Assembly: GCA_012931725.1 (NCBI GenBank)
Contig: CM022946.1
Location: forward strand, 72,218,335-72,282,334
Reading direction: 5' to 3'
Length of the DNA stretch: 64,000 bases
Origin: Litsea cubeba
Lineage: Eukaryota > Streptophyta > Magnoliopsida > Laurales > Lauraceae
The notes below the pieces were generated by a model. It worked only from the letters and a program-made list of their open reading frames with translations, had not been told where the DNA came from and searched no databases. Shown here piece after piece: positions 9,792 through 19,204 of the stretch. The translations under genes and the position numbers were made by a program. Within the stretch, counting starts at the first letter, position 1, and each line of letters opens with the position of its first letter.

Positions 9792-11423
9792 ATGGCAGCT
9801 TCATTAACCATTACTTTCGATGAGAGCAAGCACCAAATCATGCTTCAGCAGAAGCAAACCACGCGCACTTACAAGCGCCCCATCAGCTGCCGAAGCATCA
9901 ACTCCCTCGGCAACTCTCTAAGCTCCAGGTCGACCTCGACTCCCCGGACTATCGTCTTTGGGACGCTGGGACCATTCCCACTTCCTGAGGAACAAACTGC
10001 TCCCTCCAAGAAGCAGAAACTCTCCTCTCAACATGTCACTGCCGTGACACCAAAGGCGAACACCAGAAGGCCTGAAGCCCGTGGCACCCCCACGAAGCCT
10101 CGACCTGCAAACAACCAGGTCTATCCCAAGACTTGGTCCCTAAGACCTTCACCAAAACAGAGAAGGTCCCAAACATCTACCAAGCCAGCATTTCTGGCCC
10201 CACTCAAGGAGAACCAGTTCTATCCTCTTGCTTACATGAAAGAGGAGAGACCCATCTCCAACCTGACTTCCAAGTCAAACCAGCATGAGCCGGCTTGTTC
10301 CTACAAGCCCAAAATCAGATCATGCATCACAAGGCCTCTGCAAGCACCTGCTAAGGCCTACAAACCTGCAGTTCGACCCTTCATCTCTACAGGGGCCGAA
10401 CTCCAAAAATTCAAAGCTTCCCTGCAACAGGCGAAGGACAGGGTTCGCATCCTGTCCTTGCCCAGCTACAAAGAAGACAGGCTCGGCTGCTGCGCCCGAG
10501 GGAGCACATCCTTCATCGTCAAAGCCCAGCCAGAGCTGACCGAAGCTCAAATTGCCCGTCGCATACGCCGACGCGCGTCGTATCGGCAAAAGAGACTAGA
10601 GAAGCAAAGGACCCAGCCTCCTACACTTCAAGTCTCTCCCAAATGGGTCGAAAAAGAAAGACCCAACCAAGTTGCTGCCGTCCATATGGTTGGAAAAACC
10701 AGAAGGCGCCAAAAATCAGCAACAAAAATCCATGTCCGACGTCCGATGGCCCGCAGCGTCTCAAAGACAAGAAGACATTCAGAAGAATCCCCTGCTCCTT
10801 CAAGCAAAGGACAGCAGAGTGATCCTTCCTCAAGCTCTTCTTCAAAAAGAATGAGCCCCAGCTCAGTCACCAGGACAGTTTCTTCGTTCGAATCACGAAG
10901 GATGAACGTCTTGGCTACAAATTCTGAGCCACCACCCCGCAATCCACCTCCAGAAGATGCGATCACCCGCATCCAGCAGTTGGAACAGGGCCAGCAGAGG
11001 ATTGAAACTCTGATGGAAAACCTTCTCCCCGCCTTCCAAAATCAGGCGAACAATGAACCTCCTCCGAATCATCAAGACGACGAGGTAAATGGAGAAGAAA
11101 ATGAGTCACGCGCCCTTACCAAAAAGGACGTAGACAGTATCCTCGCCAAAGCAAAAGAAAAGGATATACTCAAGGAGCATGGGATCAAGCCACCATATCC
11201 CTTATGGATGGACTCGGTCCCGTTCCCCACCAAATTCAAGCATCCTACTCTCCAAACATATACGGGGAAAGGATCAGCCAGACAGCACATCATCCACTTC
11301 AAGATCCTGACGGGAGCTATCGCGGATCAAGATGCACTCAAGATCCGCCTCTTTGCAAGTACCCTAAAAGGTACGGCCTTCGATTGGTACTCCACTCTGC
11401 CGGAGGACTCGATCCAAAACTAG
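9792..11423 (+). CDS. Gag N-terminal part (fragment to first stop)
   Basis: The open frame from the ATG is 543 codons; the frame itself is open from 9741. The first ~330 residues are basic and Pro/Ser-rich, with an Arg cluster (RRIRRRASYRQKR) that could bind nucleic acid. An Asn/Pro/Glu-rich linker follows, then the start of the Ty3/Gypsy Gag capsid domain (FPTKFKHPTLQTYTGKGSA..., LKIRLFASTLKGTAFDWY) in the last ~80 residues. It ends at TAG 11421-11423; RE-2 has Trp there. Gag would form the cytoplasmic particle around genomic RNA. Confidence is high for the Gag family call and moderate for the start. Confidence 0.85.
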   Translation: MAASLTITFDESKHQIMLQQKQTTRTYKRPISCRSINSLGNSLSSRSTSTPRTIVFGTLGPFPLPEEQTAPSKKQKLSSQHVTAVTPKANTRRPEARGTPTKPRPANNQVYPKTWSLRPSPKQRRSQTSTKPAFLAPLKENQFYPLAYMKEERPISNLTSKSNQHEPACSYKPKIRSCITRPLQAPAKAYKPAVRPFISTGAELQKFKASLQQAKDRVRILSLPSYKEDRLGCCARGSTSFIVKAQPELTEAQIARRIRRRASYRQKRLEKQRTQPPTLQVSPKWVEKERPNQVAAVHMVGKTRRRQKSATKIHVRRPMARSVSKTRRHSEESPAPSSKGQQSDPSSSSSSKRMSPSSVTRTVSSFESRRMNVLATNSEPPPRNPPPEDAITRIQQLEQGQQRIETLMENLLPAFQNQANNEPPPNHQDDEVNGEENESRALTKKDVDSILAKAKEKDILKEHGIKPPYPLWMDSVPFPTKFKHPTLQTYTGKGSARQHIIHFKILTGAIADQDALKIRLFASTLKGTAFDWYSTLPEDSIQN

Positions 11424-11426
11424 GCC

Positions 11427-12389
11427 ATGCTAGAGACACGCTTCCTGACTCACTTCAAAGGTGAAGATCATCCCGCTACTATGGCTCAGCTGTGCAGCCT
11501 AAAACAGGGGGAGAATGAGTCAACATATGACTTCATTCATAAGTGGAAAGCAATGGCGTACAAATGCTCTGACGTACTGCCACAAGCGTCGCTAGTCGAC
11601 ATCTGCCGAAACAACATGAGAGCCAGAATCCGCTCCATGATCATCGGCAACAAATCAAAAAACCTGGGAGAACTCCTAGAAGCTTCCATGGAAGCTGAAA
11701 CGGTGATTAAAGACCTCAACAGTCAGAAATCATCAAGAAAAGAGCCAACCGCCATTGCAACCTCTAAACCAAAGAAAAAAGAGGTCCTCAATGTGCAGAC
11801 CAAGTCAGCTCCTCAGCCACAAAAGAAAGCTGAAAATAAAGTTGCTGGTAAGAGACCTGAACTCTCAGATGCCTTCAAAGAACGGGTATAGAAGAAATAC
11901 CCGTTTGATGAAGACGTTGATGAAATCTTCGGGGCTCTTGTGGCAAACGGCAAGCTCACCTTGCCTGAACCAAAAAGACCGAGTGATGTTGGCAAAACCA
12001 ACGATCCTCGGTACTATCCATACCATCAGATGATCTCGCATCCTCTCAATCAATGCTTCGTTGTAAGAGAGAAAATAAACGAGATGTGGAAAAACGAACT
12101 CATCACCTTTGACAAAAACTATGGGTCTGCCTCCGTCAACATGGTGACATGTGGACAAACATCAAAATCACTGAAGAAGAAGATCACTACTTCCTTCAAG
12201 GTGATAAACACAATCCAAGCGTCCGAGGAACTGGTTCCTTACCCGACACCAGACGGACAACCCATATGGGTACATACCGATCTCCTGGAAGATGAAAATT
12301 GGGAGGTCGTGAAAACAAAGCCTACAGCTCAACAGCGAAGGCAGGCTAGGAAACACCTCCTCAAGCTCAAACGGCAAGAGAAGACCTAG
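11427..12389 (+). CDS. Gag C-terminal part with zinc-knuckle remnant (broken)
   Basis: Same frame as the preceding segment, interrupted by TAG at 11889 and ending at TAG 12387. The first ~90 codons complete the capsid domain (MAQLCSLKQGENESTYDFIHKW is typical of retrotransposon Gag). Then comes a Lys-rich linker and, near 12015-12060, PYHQMISHPLNQC. This resembles the C-x2-H-x4-H-x4-C knuckle of Tat and Athila Gags, but its first Cys is Tyr here. RE-2 keeps that Cys and has lost the first His instead. Confidence 0.8.
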
Positions 12390-12506
12390 CCAAAATAAGA
12401 AGTCAAAGAAAAGGCAGAGGCTTCCTCTACCGTTTCACTGGAGGCAACAAAAACATCCCTTCCAGAGACTTCAAAGGGGGTAAGAAAATTCACTCTCAGT
12501 GATTTC

Positions 12507-15038
12507 ATGCCACCTCAATTCAAAGAAGCCATGCAGGAGGCATCAAACTCTTGCAATTCGGTAGTTGGATTCTCCATTGATGGATATGAGTCCAGCGACA
12601 CCGATGATGGATTCAAATCCAACTACACAGATGAGTGGGAAGAGTCCCTTGAAACAGGAGAATATCTCTCCGATGAAGAATGGGTTCCTGAGTCTCATCT
12701 TATGCCAGTAATCTGGTATAACCCCCTAGAGCCACAAGGATCCTGGTCTGATGATGAAGAAGACCAAGAAGCTGTACAAGAAAATGTTGCTGACCCAGCA
12801 CCTCTCATTACTCCAGTGGAAATCAACCATGTTGAGCCACAAAGAGTTGATGAAGAAGAAGATCCGGCTCCCATGCCTGATCTTGAAGAATATGCAAGGA
12901 TCTTGCAGCGACTCGCTCTAGAACAAGAGCAAGACTGCGTAAACGAGCCTCCTCGCAATCCAGAACCTGAACTCCCTGAAGACCACCAGGTACATCCTCC
13001 CTTAACTCTTGAAAATAGAGAAAATTGCTGGATAGACGATCCTCTTACATCCGAGGATGAGTCTGACTCCGATCAGGCAACGTCTCCCATCAGAGCTTCC
13101 TGTAATGTGATAATTCGGGATTATAGCTCTTCCGAAGCATCGTCTGATGAAAGCACTTACACTCCGGCGACGCCTAGCAATGTATCTTCTGGAGCCACCT
13201 CGTCTCACGTGACTTTCACTGAGATGACACCCTCTCAGGTTTTTTCTCCTGAGACTGTGACTTCAAAATTCACACCCTTCCTGACTGAAGAATTCCTAGC
13301 TATTGATGCTTGGGACGATGAATTAGTCAACGAAGAAGAAAGGTTACTGGATGCTGTTCAGGACTTGTTCCTGGAAAATGCTCCATGCAACACGATCACT
13401 GAGGATGGCAACTCTGCTGCTGATTCATCCTCAGCAAATGAAAAACGACAGCCTCTTGATCCTGAAAATAATCTTCCAAACGAAGACCCTTCTCAAAAAG
13501 ATCTCGAAGTTGGTAGAGGCACCCGCTCTGGCCGGGACTACCACAAAAATTACAACCAATCTTCTTTTACATATGTAAATCCTTCGGGAAAAGATGTTGT
13601 AAGCGCCCCTAGTGGCAACAATGATGAACATGCAGGCCCTAAGGAGGCTTTCAAGTATGACTTGATTGAACACTTCAAGCACATACCTGCACGTCTGCAC
13701 ATCCTAGATTTGTTGCGAATGTCTCCGCACACTCGTGATAATCTCATCTCGGAATTACAAAAGCTGAATGAGGATGTTGACAAACATGCCCCGCAAGTCC
13801 TCCAAATTGAAATGGATTACCGGGTCAAAAACTCAGAAGTCTCCTCAAAGGGAGAAAAGAAGAAAACTGAGGGATCATGCATTGAATGCCTCTCGGTTAA
13901 AAAAGCAGCCAGTGCAACCATCGCCTTCACAAAGGAAGACCTCCTACTTGGCGAAACCAGGCATAACCGACCCCCGTACTTCACAGGGTATATCAAGGAA
14001 ATGCCTATGCACAAAGTTCAGATCGACCCAGGTTCTGCACTCAACCTCATCTCCACATCGGCTCTTGAAGAGTTGGGCATCCCACCCAGCAAGCTGAGCC
14101 ACACATCTGTATCTATCTTTGGATACGATGGGAGTACTCAAAGGCCTATCGGCAAAATCAGGTTCAAGTTGCAGATCGGTGATCTTATCTCTGAGGTCAC
14201 AGTGTATGCAATAAAAACCCCTTCATGCTACAACATCCTTCTCGGATGCCCTTGGATCCATGAGAATGGCATTGTCCCTTCAACTCTACATCAATGCATC
14301 AAGTTTGTTGGCGATGACGGCATGATACATCGAGTCTTTGCGGACAGAAAACCCTTCAAAGGTAAAGAAGTCCACTTCGCAGACTCACAGATGTATGAAG
14401 GTGAAAAAGAAGAAGAGGAGAAGCACACAGCATCCTTTGCCGAAAATCTCCAGAAAGATAAAGGCAAAGCTCCTCAACAATCACCGGAAGAAAACAAACC
14501 ATCCGGTAAATCTGAAGAGAGCATTCAAACTCCCTTCATCATCTCCCTCAAACCTTCAAAGCCTTTGGTCATCACAACTAAAGTGAAGAAGGCGAAGCAA
14601 AAGACCGGGGGCAAATTTGTTGTCTCTTTCGTGTCTATCATGCAAGACACGGATTCGGATTCAGAGCTAGAAGACGACACATCGTCAAGCCAAGCTGACA
14701 CTCAGCAAGTTCAGCCTGCTCTCACTCAAATGGAGACAACTTCTGACATAGAAGATCCTATGTCAGCTTCCTTCGTTGTTCCAGCAACTTCAGCAAAGGA
14801 AAAGCCGATCTTCTTCCATAGATCGGATGCTTCTTCATCAAACTCCATGCTTGAACCTTTCCAAAATGAAGGTATGCCTCAACTATCCTTATATAGTTCT
14901 GTGGCACAAGCTATTATGAAGAAAATGGGCTATGACGCTCAAAACCCAGTCGGTTTGGGAGAAGGACGCGGTATTCTCACGCCATTGGGGCCCGTCTTGA
15001 CCAAAAGCCAGCTGGAAGATTGGAGACTCTACGACTAA
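12507..15038 (+). CDS. Acidic spacer, aspartic protease and G-patch-like segment
   Basis: Open for 843 codons in the gag frame. Residues 1-350 are strongly acidic and Ser-rich (SSDTDDGF, SDDEEDQEA), residues 370-460 are mixed, and residues ~470-630 form a retropepsin-like domain. Its active-site position reads IDPGSALNLI (Asp at residue 507), with ILLGCPWIHENG further on. The motif is D-P-G rather than D-T-G or D-S-G, and RE-2 has the same. Residues ~800-835 (KKMGYDAQNPVGLGEGRG) match the Gly-rich pattern of G-patch RNA-binding domains. The protease would release mature Gag and Pol. It ends at TAA 15036, where RE-2 has His. Confidence 0.82.
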   Translation: MPPQFKEAMQEASNSCNSVVGFSIDGYESSDTDDGFKSNYTDEWEESLETGEYLSDEEWVPESHLMPVIWYNPLEPQGSWSDDEEDQEAVQENVADPAPLITPVEINHVEPQRVDEEEDPAPMPDLEEYARILQRLALEQEQDCVNEPPRNPEPELPEDHQVHPPLTLENRENCWIDDPLTSEDESDSDQATSPIRASCNVIIRDYSSSEASSDESTYTPATPSNVSSGATSSHVTFTEMTPSQVFSPETVTSKFTPFLTEEFLAIDAWDDELVNEEERLLDAVQDLFLENAPCNTITEDGNSAADSSSANEKRQPLDPENNLPNEDPSQKDLEVGRGTRSGRDYHKNYNQSSFTYVNPSGKDVVSAPSGNNDEHAGPKEAFKYDLIEHFKHIPARLHILDLLRMSPHTRDNLISELQKLNEDVDKHAPQVLQIEMDYRVKNSEVSSKGEKKKTEGSCIECLSVKKAASATIAFTKEDLLLGETRHNRPPYFTGYIKEMPMHKVQIDPGSALNLISTSALEELGIPPSKLSHTSVSIFGYDGSTQRPIGKIRFKLQIGDLISEVTVYAIKTPSCYNILLGCPWIHENGIVPSTLHQCIKFVGDDGMIHRVFADRKPFKGKEVHFADSQMYEGEKEEEEKHTASFAENLQKDKGKAPQQSPEENKPSGKSEESIQTPFIISLKPSKPLVITTKVKKAKQKTGGKFVVSFVSIMQDTDSDSELEDDTSSSQADTQQVQPALTQMETTSDIEDPMSASFVVPATSAKEKPIFFHRSDASSSNSMLEPFQNEGMPQLSLYSSVAQAIMKKMGYDAQNPVGLGEGRGILTPLGPVLTKSQLEDWRLYD

Positions 15039-15409
15039 GTAGAAAAGTCTTCACATGGGTTAGGGTATGATCCCGACACTCCCTTGAGACAGTTGACACA
15101 AAGGCTTAAAAGTCAATATACTGACCAAGCCTCAACATCCCAAGTCCATGAAGACATCGATCTCCCTGGATATCTCTTTGATGAGTCACCTGACAAAGAT
15201 CCAGGAAGCTCATCCAATTGGCACGATTTCTCCGAAAATGAAGAGGAGTTGTCCGATGGCACAGACTGTGGTCTTCTGACCCAGAAGAACCCTCATCTCC
15301 AAAAGAAGTAGCCTACTTCGACCCGGTTTCAACAGGCGATTGGGATCATCTCATAGCAAGCCTTGGGAAAATTACCGATCAAGAAGACCCGTGGAAAGGA
15401 ACAAAACCT

Positions 15410-16321
15410 TTGTCTGGAAATGCCTTTGAAACCCCAGAAGGTTTCGTTGAGCTGGAAGCCTCCGAAAATATTGTGGAGGAACCACCTTCGAACCTTCTAA
15501 CAGAAGATCCTGTTCAAAAGATAGACTTGGGAACACCAGATAACCCACGTCCTGTATTCATAAGCAAGAATATAAAGGATGATGAGTTACCCGAGTATAT
15601 CGTTTTTCTTCGTGAGTTCGTTGATTGCTTTGCATGGTCTTACGCTGAAATGCCAGGCTTAGACCCCAAAATAGCGGTTCACAAACTCAGTCTTCAAGAA
15701 GACATCAAGGCTGTCAAGCAAGGCCAAAGAAGATTCCGTCCAGATGTGATGGATAAAATTGAACAAGAAGTCCAAAAACTCAAAAGCGTCGGCTTCATCT
15801 GTGAGGAACAACATCCTGAATGGTTGGCCAACATTGTCCCCGTGAAAAAGAAAAATGGGCAGATCAGGGTCTGTATTGACTATAGAGACCTGAATGGCGC
15901 ATGCCCAAAAGATGAATTTCCGCTCCCCATACCAGAGGTAATGATTGATAATACCTGTGGATTCGAGCGAATGACATTCATGGATGGTTTCTCTGGCTAC
16001 AATCAGATAAAGATGCATCCTGAAGATGAAAAACATATATCTTTTCGGACCCCATTTGGCGTGTATTGCTACACTGTCATGCCATTTGGTCTGAAAAATG
16101 CTGGTGCCACATATCAGAGGGCTATGATGAAAATATTCCAAGATATGCAGCATAAGACGGTTGAATGTTACGTTGATGACCTCACCGTCAAAAACAAAAG
16201 AAAAGAAGATCATCTCGAAGACCTTCGAGAAGTCTTCCTCTGGCTTCGCAAACACAAACTGCGAATGAATCCTTTGAAATGCTTCTTCGGCGTCTCGTCG
16301 GGTAAGTTCTCGGATTCTTAG
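15410..16321 (+). CDS. Reverse transcriptase domain (fragment)
   Basis: A 303-codon segment. It contains the standard Ty3/Gypsy RT blocks: GQIRVCIDYRDLNGACPKD, FMDGFSGYNQIKM, YCYTVMPFGLKNAGATYQRAM and the catalytic YVDD at residues 254-257 (16169-16180). RT copies genomic RNA into cDNA inside particles. Upstream, a one-base loss near 15268 relative to RE-2 separates it from the protease frame. Downstream, one missing base near 16300 truncates it before the thumb. The catalytic residues themselves are intact. Confidence 0.93.
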   Translation: MSGNAFETPEGFVELEASENIVEEPPSNLLTEDPVQKIDLGTPDNPRPVFISKNIKDDELPEYIVFLREFVDCFAWSYAEMPGLDPKIAVHKLSLQEDIKAVKQGQRRFRPDVMDKIEQEVQKLKSVGFICEEQHPEWLANIVPVKKKNGQIRVCIDYRDLNGACPKDEFPLPIPEVMIDNTCGFERMTFMDGFSGYNQIKMHPEDEKHISFRTPFGVYCYTVMPFGLKNAGATYQRAMMKIFQDMQHKTVECYVDDLTVKNKRKEDHLEDLREVFLWLRKHKLRMNPLKCFFGVSSGKFSDS

Positions 16322-17019
16322 TTCGGAAAGCTGGAATAGAGCTTGACCCCATAAAAGTCAAAGCCATTCTAGAAATGCCCTCTCCAAGAACCTTGAGAGA
16401 ACTCAAAGGGCTTCAAGGGAGATTGGCCTACATCAGACGGTTCATCTCCAATCTTTCGGGGAAATGCCATCCATTCTCCCGGTTGATGAAAAAAAGGTGT
16501 AAACTTTGTCTGGGATGCTGACTGTGAAGCTGCTTTCCAAGACATCAAGTCATACCTGACAAAACCTCTAGTGTTAGCTGCTCCTACCACTGGAAAACCA
16601 TCTTGTACACAAGAGCCCTTGATCACTCTTTGGTAGCTCTGCTTGCGCAAGAAAATAATCAAAGAAAAGAAGCTGCTCTATATTACCTCAGCCGCATGCT
16701 AGTAGGTACAGAGCATCGCTACTCTCCAGTCGAAAAAGAATGTCTTGCAGTGATGTTCGCCGTACAAAAGCTGCGTCACTACTTGCTTTCTAACACAGTA
16801 TACCTGGTCTCGAGGGTCAACCTCTTGAAGGTCCTTGTCACAAAGGCAGGTTCTCTCAATGCTCGACTGGCAAAATGGTCCATCCTTCTGTCACAATTTG
16901 ATATTAGGTATGTACCACAAAAGGCAATCAAAGGGCAAGCTCTAGCGGACTTCCTCGCAGAGCATCCATTGCCTAAAGATTCTCCACTTAGAGATGATCT
17001 CCCAGACGAACCAGTCTAA
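16322..17019 (+). pseudogene. RT thumb and retroviral-type RNase H (catalytically degenerate)
   Basis: Frame-corrected reading gives the connection segment (LRELKGLQGRLAYIRRFISN) and an RNase H fold with ALLAQEN, ALYYLSRMLVGTEHRYSP and VEKECLAVMFAVQKLRHYL. The usual Asp-containing motif (TDH-type) after the HYL helix reads LVSRVNLLK, and the first Asp motif is also unusual. RE-2 shares the LVSR substitution, so the loss predates these copies. The open part runs from 16603 to TAA 17017-17019. A structural tether role, as in retroviruses with a duplicated RNase H, is an inference. Confidence 0.8.
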
Positions 17020-17055
17020 AATGTGGAGACTTTCTCAGAAAGTGCCTCCTAGGAC

Positions 17056-17904
17056 ATGTACTTTGACGGTGCAACCAGGACAAATGAAAAAAGACAGCTG
17101 ATCTCGGGAGTTGGCATCCTCTTTGTTAGCCCCGACAAATACATGATTCCGCACGCTTTCTCGCTACTGGAACCATGCACAAACAATGCAGCTGAATATC
17201 AAGCTCTGATCTTAGGATTGGAACTCGCCATCGAATCCGGTATCACCATGCTGGAAGTCTTTGGAGACTCTCAACTGATCGTCAACAAGATGAATCAGAA
17301 ATTTGAAGTCAGGAAGCCAGATTTGCTGCCTTACTACAACAAGGCACAATCACTTCTGCAAAAGTTTGACATCTATCACATCACCCACATTCGTAGAGGT
17401 GAAAACATACGTGCAGATGCCCTAGCCGGACTTGCCGCATCCATGGCAATCCAGGAAGGGGAAAACATGCAAATCACAGTGTGCGAAAGAAGAATCCTTC
17501 CTCCTCTTAACACACACCAAGCTGTTGCTGAATGCCACAAAGTGGTCGGAAGTCGGATTTCAATCCTTCAAACTTCAATCAGCGACTGGAGGGATCCGTT
17601 CATTGATTACATTATGTTCGGAATCCTACCTGAAGATCCAAAAGAACGGGTAAGCACCCAAAGGCGAACACCAAGCTTTCATTTGGATATTCCTTCAAAA
17701 ATCCTTTATAGGAAATCCTTCAACGGAGTACTTCTACGCTGCTTGTCACAACAAGAGGCTGAAGAAATACTCAAAGAAGTTCATGCTGGTCTTTGCAGAG
17801 CTCATCAGGCTGGTCCCAAGCTCTATGATCAGATAAAAAGGTTAGGATATTACTGGCCTACCATGGTAGTTGACGCAATGCAATTTGCTAAGCGCTGCCA
17901 ATAA
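17056..17904 (+). CDS. Archaeal-type RNase H and integrase zinc-binding region
   Basis: 282 codons. Residues 1-125 form the second RNase H, with YFDGA (D4), NNAAEYQALILGLELA (E47), GDSQLI (D71) and RADALAGLA (D121), a complete D-E-D-D set. This extra domain is the hallmark of Tat elements and presumably supplies the active RNase H. Residues ~235-282 carry the integrase HHCC region (VHAGLCRAHQAG...FAKRCQ), cut by TAA at 17902-17904 within the Cys pair. A nonsense codon at 17050 just before the Met separates it from upstream pol. Confidence 0.88.
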   Translation: MYFDGATRTNEKRQLISGVGILFVSPDKYMIPHAFSLLEPCTNNAAEYQALILGLELAIESGITMLEVFGDSQLIVNKMNQKFEVRKPDLLPYYNKAQSLLQKFDIYHITHIRRGENIRADALAGLAASMAIQEGENMQITVCERRILPPLNTHQAVAECHKVVGSRISILQTSISDWRDPFIDYIMFGILPEDPKERVSTQRRTPSFHLDIPSKILYRKSFNGVLLRCLSQQEAEEILKEVHAGLCRAHQAGPKLYDQIKRLGYYWPTMVVDAMQFAKRCQ

Positions 17905-18842
17905 TGCCAAATTCATGGAGATTACATTCACATGCCTCCAGAATGGCTGCATCCTACAGCGATCTCATGGCCTTTCGAAGCCTGGGGTATGGACATCATA
18001 GGTTCTATTTCTCCCCCTTCGAGCAAAGGTCATCGCTTCATCTTCGCCGCTACGGATTATTTCTCCAAGTGGTCAGAGGCATTTGCGTTCAACGAAATGA
18101 AGACCTCATCAGTCCTTCAGTTCCTGCGCACCAACATCATTTGTCGTTTCGGAATACCCAAAAGATTCGTCCATGATAACGGACCACAATTCAGGGATCA
18201 TCGATTCTACAGGTTCAGCGACAAATATAAAATCCAAAGCTGTCCTTCGACTCCATACAATCCGGCAGCAAACGGGTTAGCATAAGCTTTCAACAAGACA
18301 CTCTGCAAAATCCTCAAAAAAATGGTCTCTAGTCACAAAAGAGACTGGAGCGACAAAATGTCTGAAGCTTTGTGGGCCTATCGAACCACCGTTCGAGGAC
18401 CAACCCGTAGCACACCATTCTCCTTGGTTTATGGATGCGAAGCTGTCGTACCCTTGGAAGTACAAATTCCTTCCTTGAGGGTATCCTTGCAAAATGACAT
18501 GACTCAAGAAAGCAATGTCAAATTGCGACTCCATGAGCTGGACAATCTCGATGAGAGACGGCTCGAAGCTCAACAAAGCATTGAACTCTACCAAGCACGC
18601 ATGGCAGGATCTTTCGATAAAAGGTCAGGCAACGCGCCTACAAAAAGAGTGACTTGGTTCTTGCGGTAAAAAGACCAATGGTTTTCGCTCATAAATCCAA
18701 AGGAAAATTTGAGCCAAAATGGGAGGGACCCTACGTCATCGACAAGGTTTCCTCCAACGGCGCATACGCACTCCTAAACATGGAAGGTGACAGATGTATG
18801 CTGCCCATCAACGGCAAGTTCTTAAAGCGGTACTACCCTTGA
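17905..18842 (+). pseudogene. Integrase core and C-terminal domain (catalytic Glu codon mutated to stop)
   Basis: Core motifs are WGMDIIGSISPP (first Asp), FVHDNGPQF (second Asp) and TPYNPAANGLA followed by TAA at 18283-18285. RE-2 has Glu at that codon, the third member of the D-D-E triad. After the stop the frame continues with AFNKTLCKILKKM, PFSLVYGCEAVVP and the C-terminal KWEGPYVIDKVSSNG, ending RYYP at 18842. A frameshift near 18625 precedes the tail. Integrase would insert cDNA into the nucleus; this copy cannot encode it. Confidence 0.9.
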
Positions 18843-19204
18843 AGACTTACCTAACTGGGTAAGAGCAATGCCTGTACGGCCAAAACCGGTTTCCAGGTAC
18901 ACGCTCGCTAAACCCACCCTTTTTTAGAATTTTCATATCAAATGTTGAAATTTCTAGAAATTTAAAACAATGCTTACTTTCATTGTTTCATTGTCCAAAA
19001 AAAAAAAAAAATCCAAGTTTAGGAACCTTTCCCTAACTTGACCAAAATTTTCAACCCTTGAACCCAAAATTCATGGTTTGAAACAAAATCTGGATTCAGG
19101 GATTTCCACCCTAGTCCACCCTGCCTTTTACCGCCAAAATGGTTTTAGGTCAAAATTTATGACCCTCGTGTCTTTAAACAAAAAAAAAAAATGGTTTTTC
19201 AAAA
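18843..19204. other. Post-pol spacer
   Basis: No gene seen. It is AT-rich and contains short A runs. The homologous stretch in RE-2 is 38130-38464, read in reverse. It may be the 3' untranslated part of gag-pol RNA. Confidence 0.6.

Larger units (their letters stand above)
9792..18842 (+). pseudogene. RE-1 gag-pro-pol polyprotein (degenerate)
   Basis: One long frame would run from the ATG at 9792 (context AACAATGGC, the plant consensus) to the stop at 18842, about 3,000 codons. Order: basic N-terminal region, Gag, zinc knuckle, acidic spacer, protease, G-patch-like segment, RT, RNase H, archaeal-type RNase H, integrase. RE-2 serves as reference for the breaks. Nonsense codons lie at 11421, 11889, 12387, 15036, 17017 and 18283 among others. 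One-base losses occur near 15268 and 16300, and there is a +1/-4 pair at about 16490 and 16600 that cancels. Many breaks are single G-to-A or C-to-T type changes (TGG to TAG, CAG to TAG), as expected from decay of a methylated element. Confidence 0.9.
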
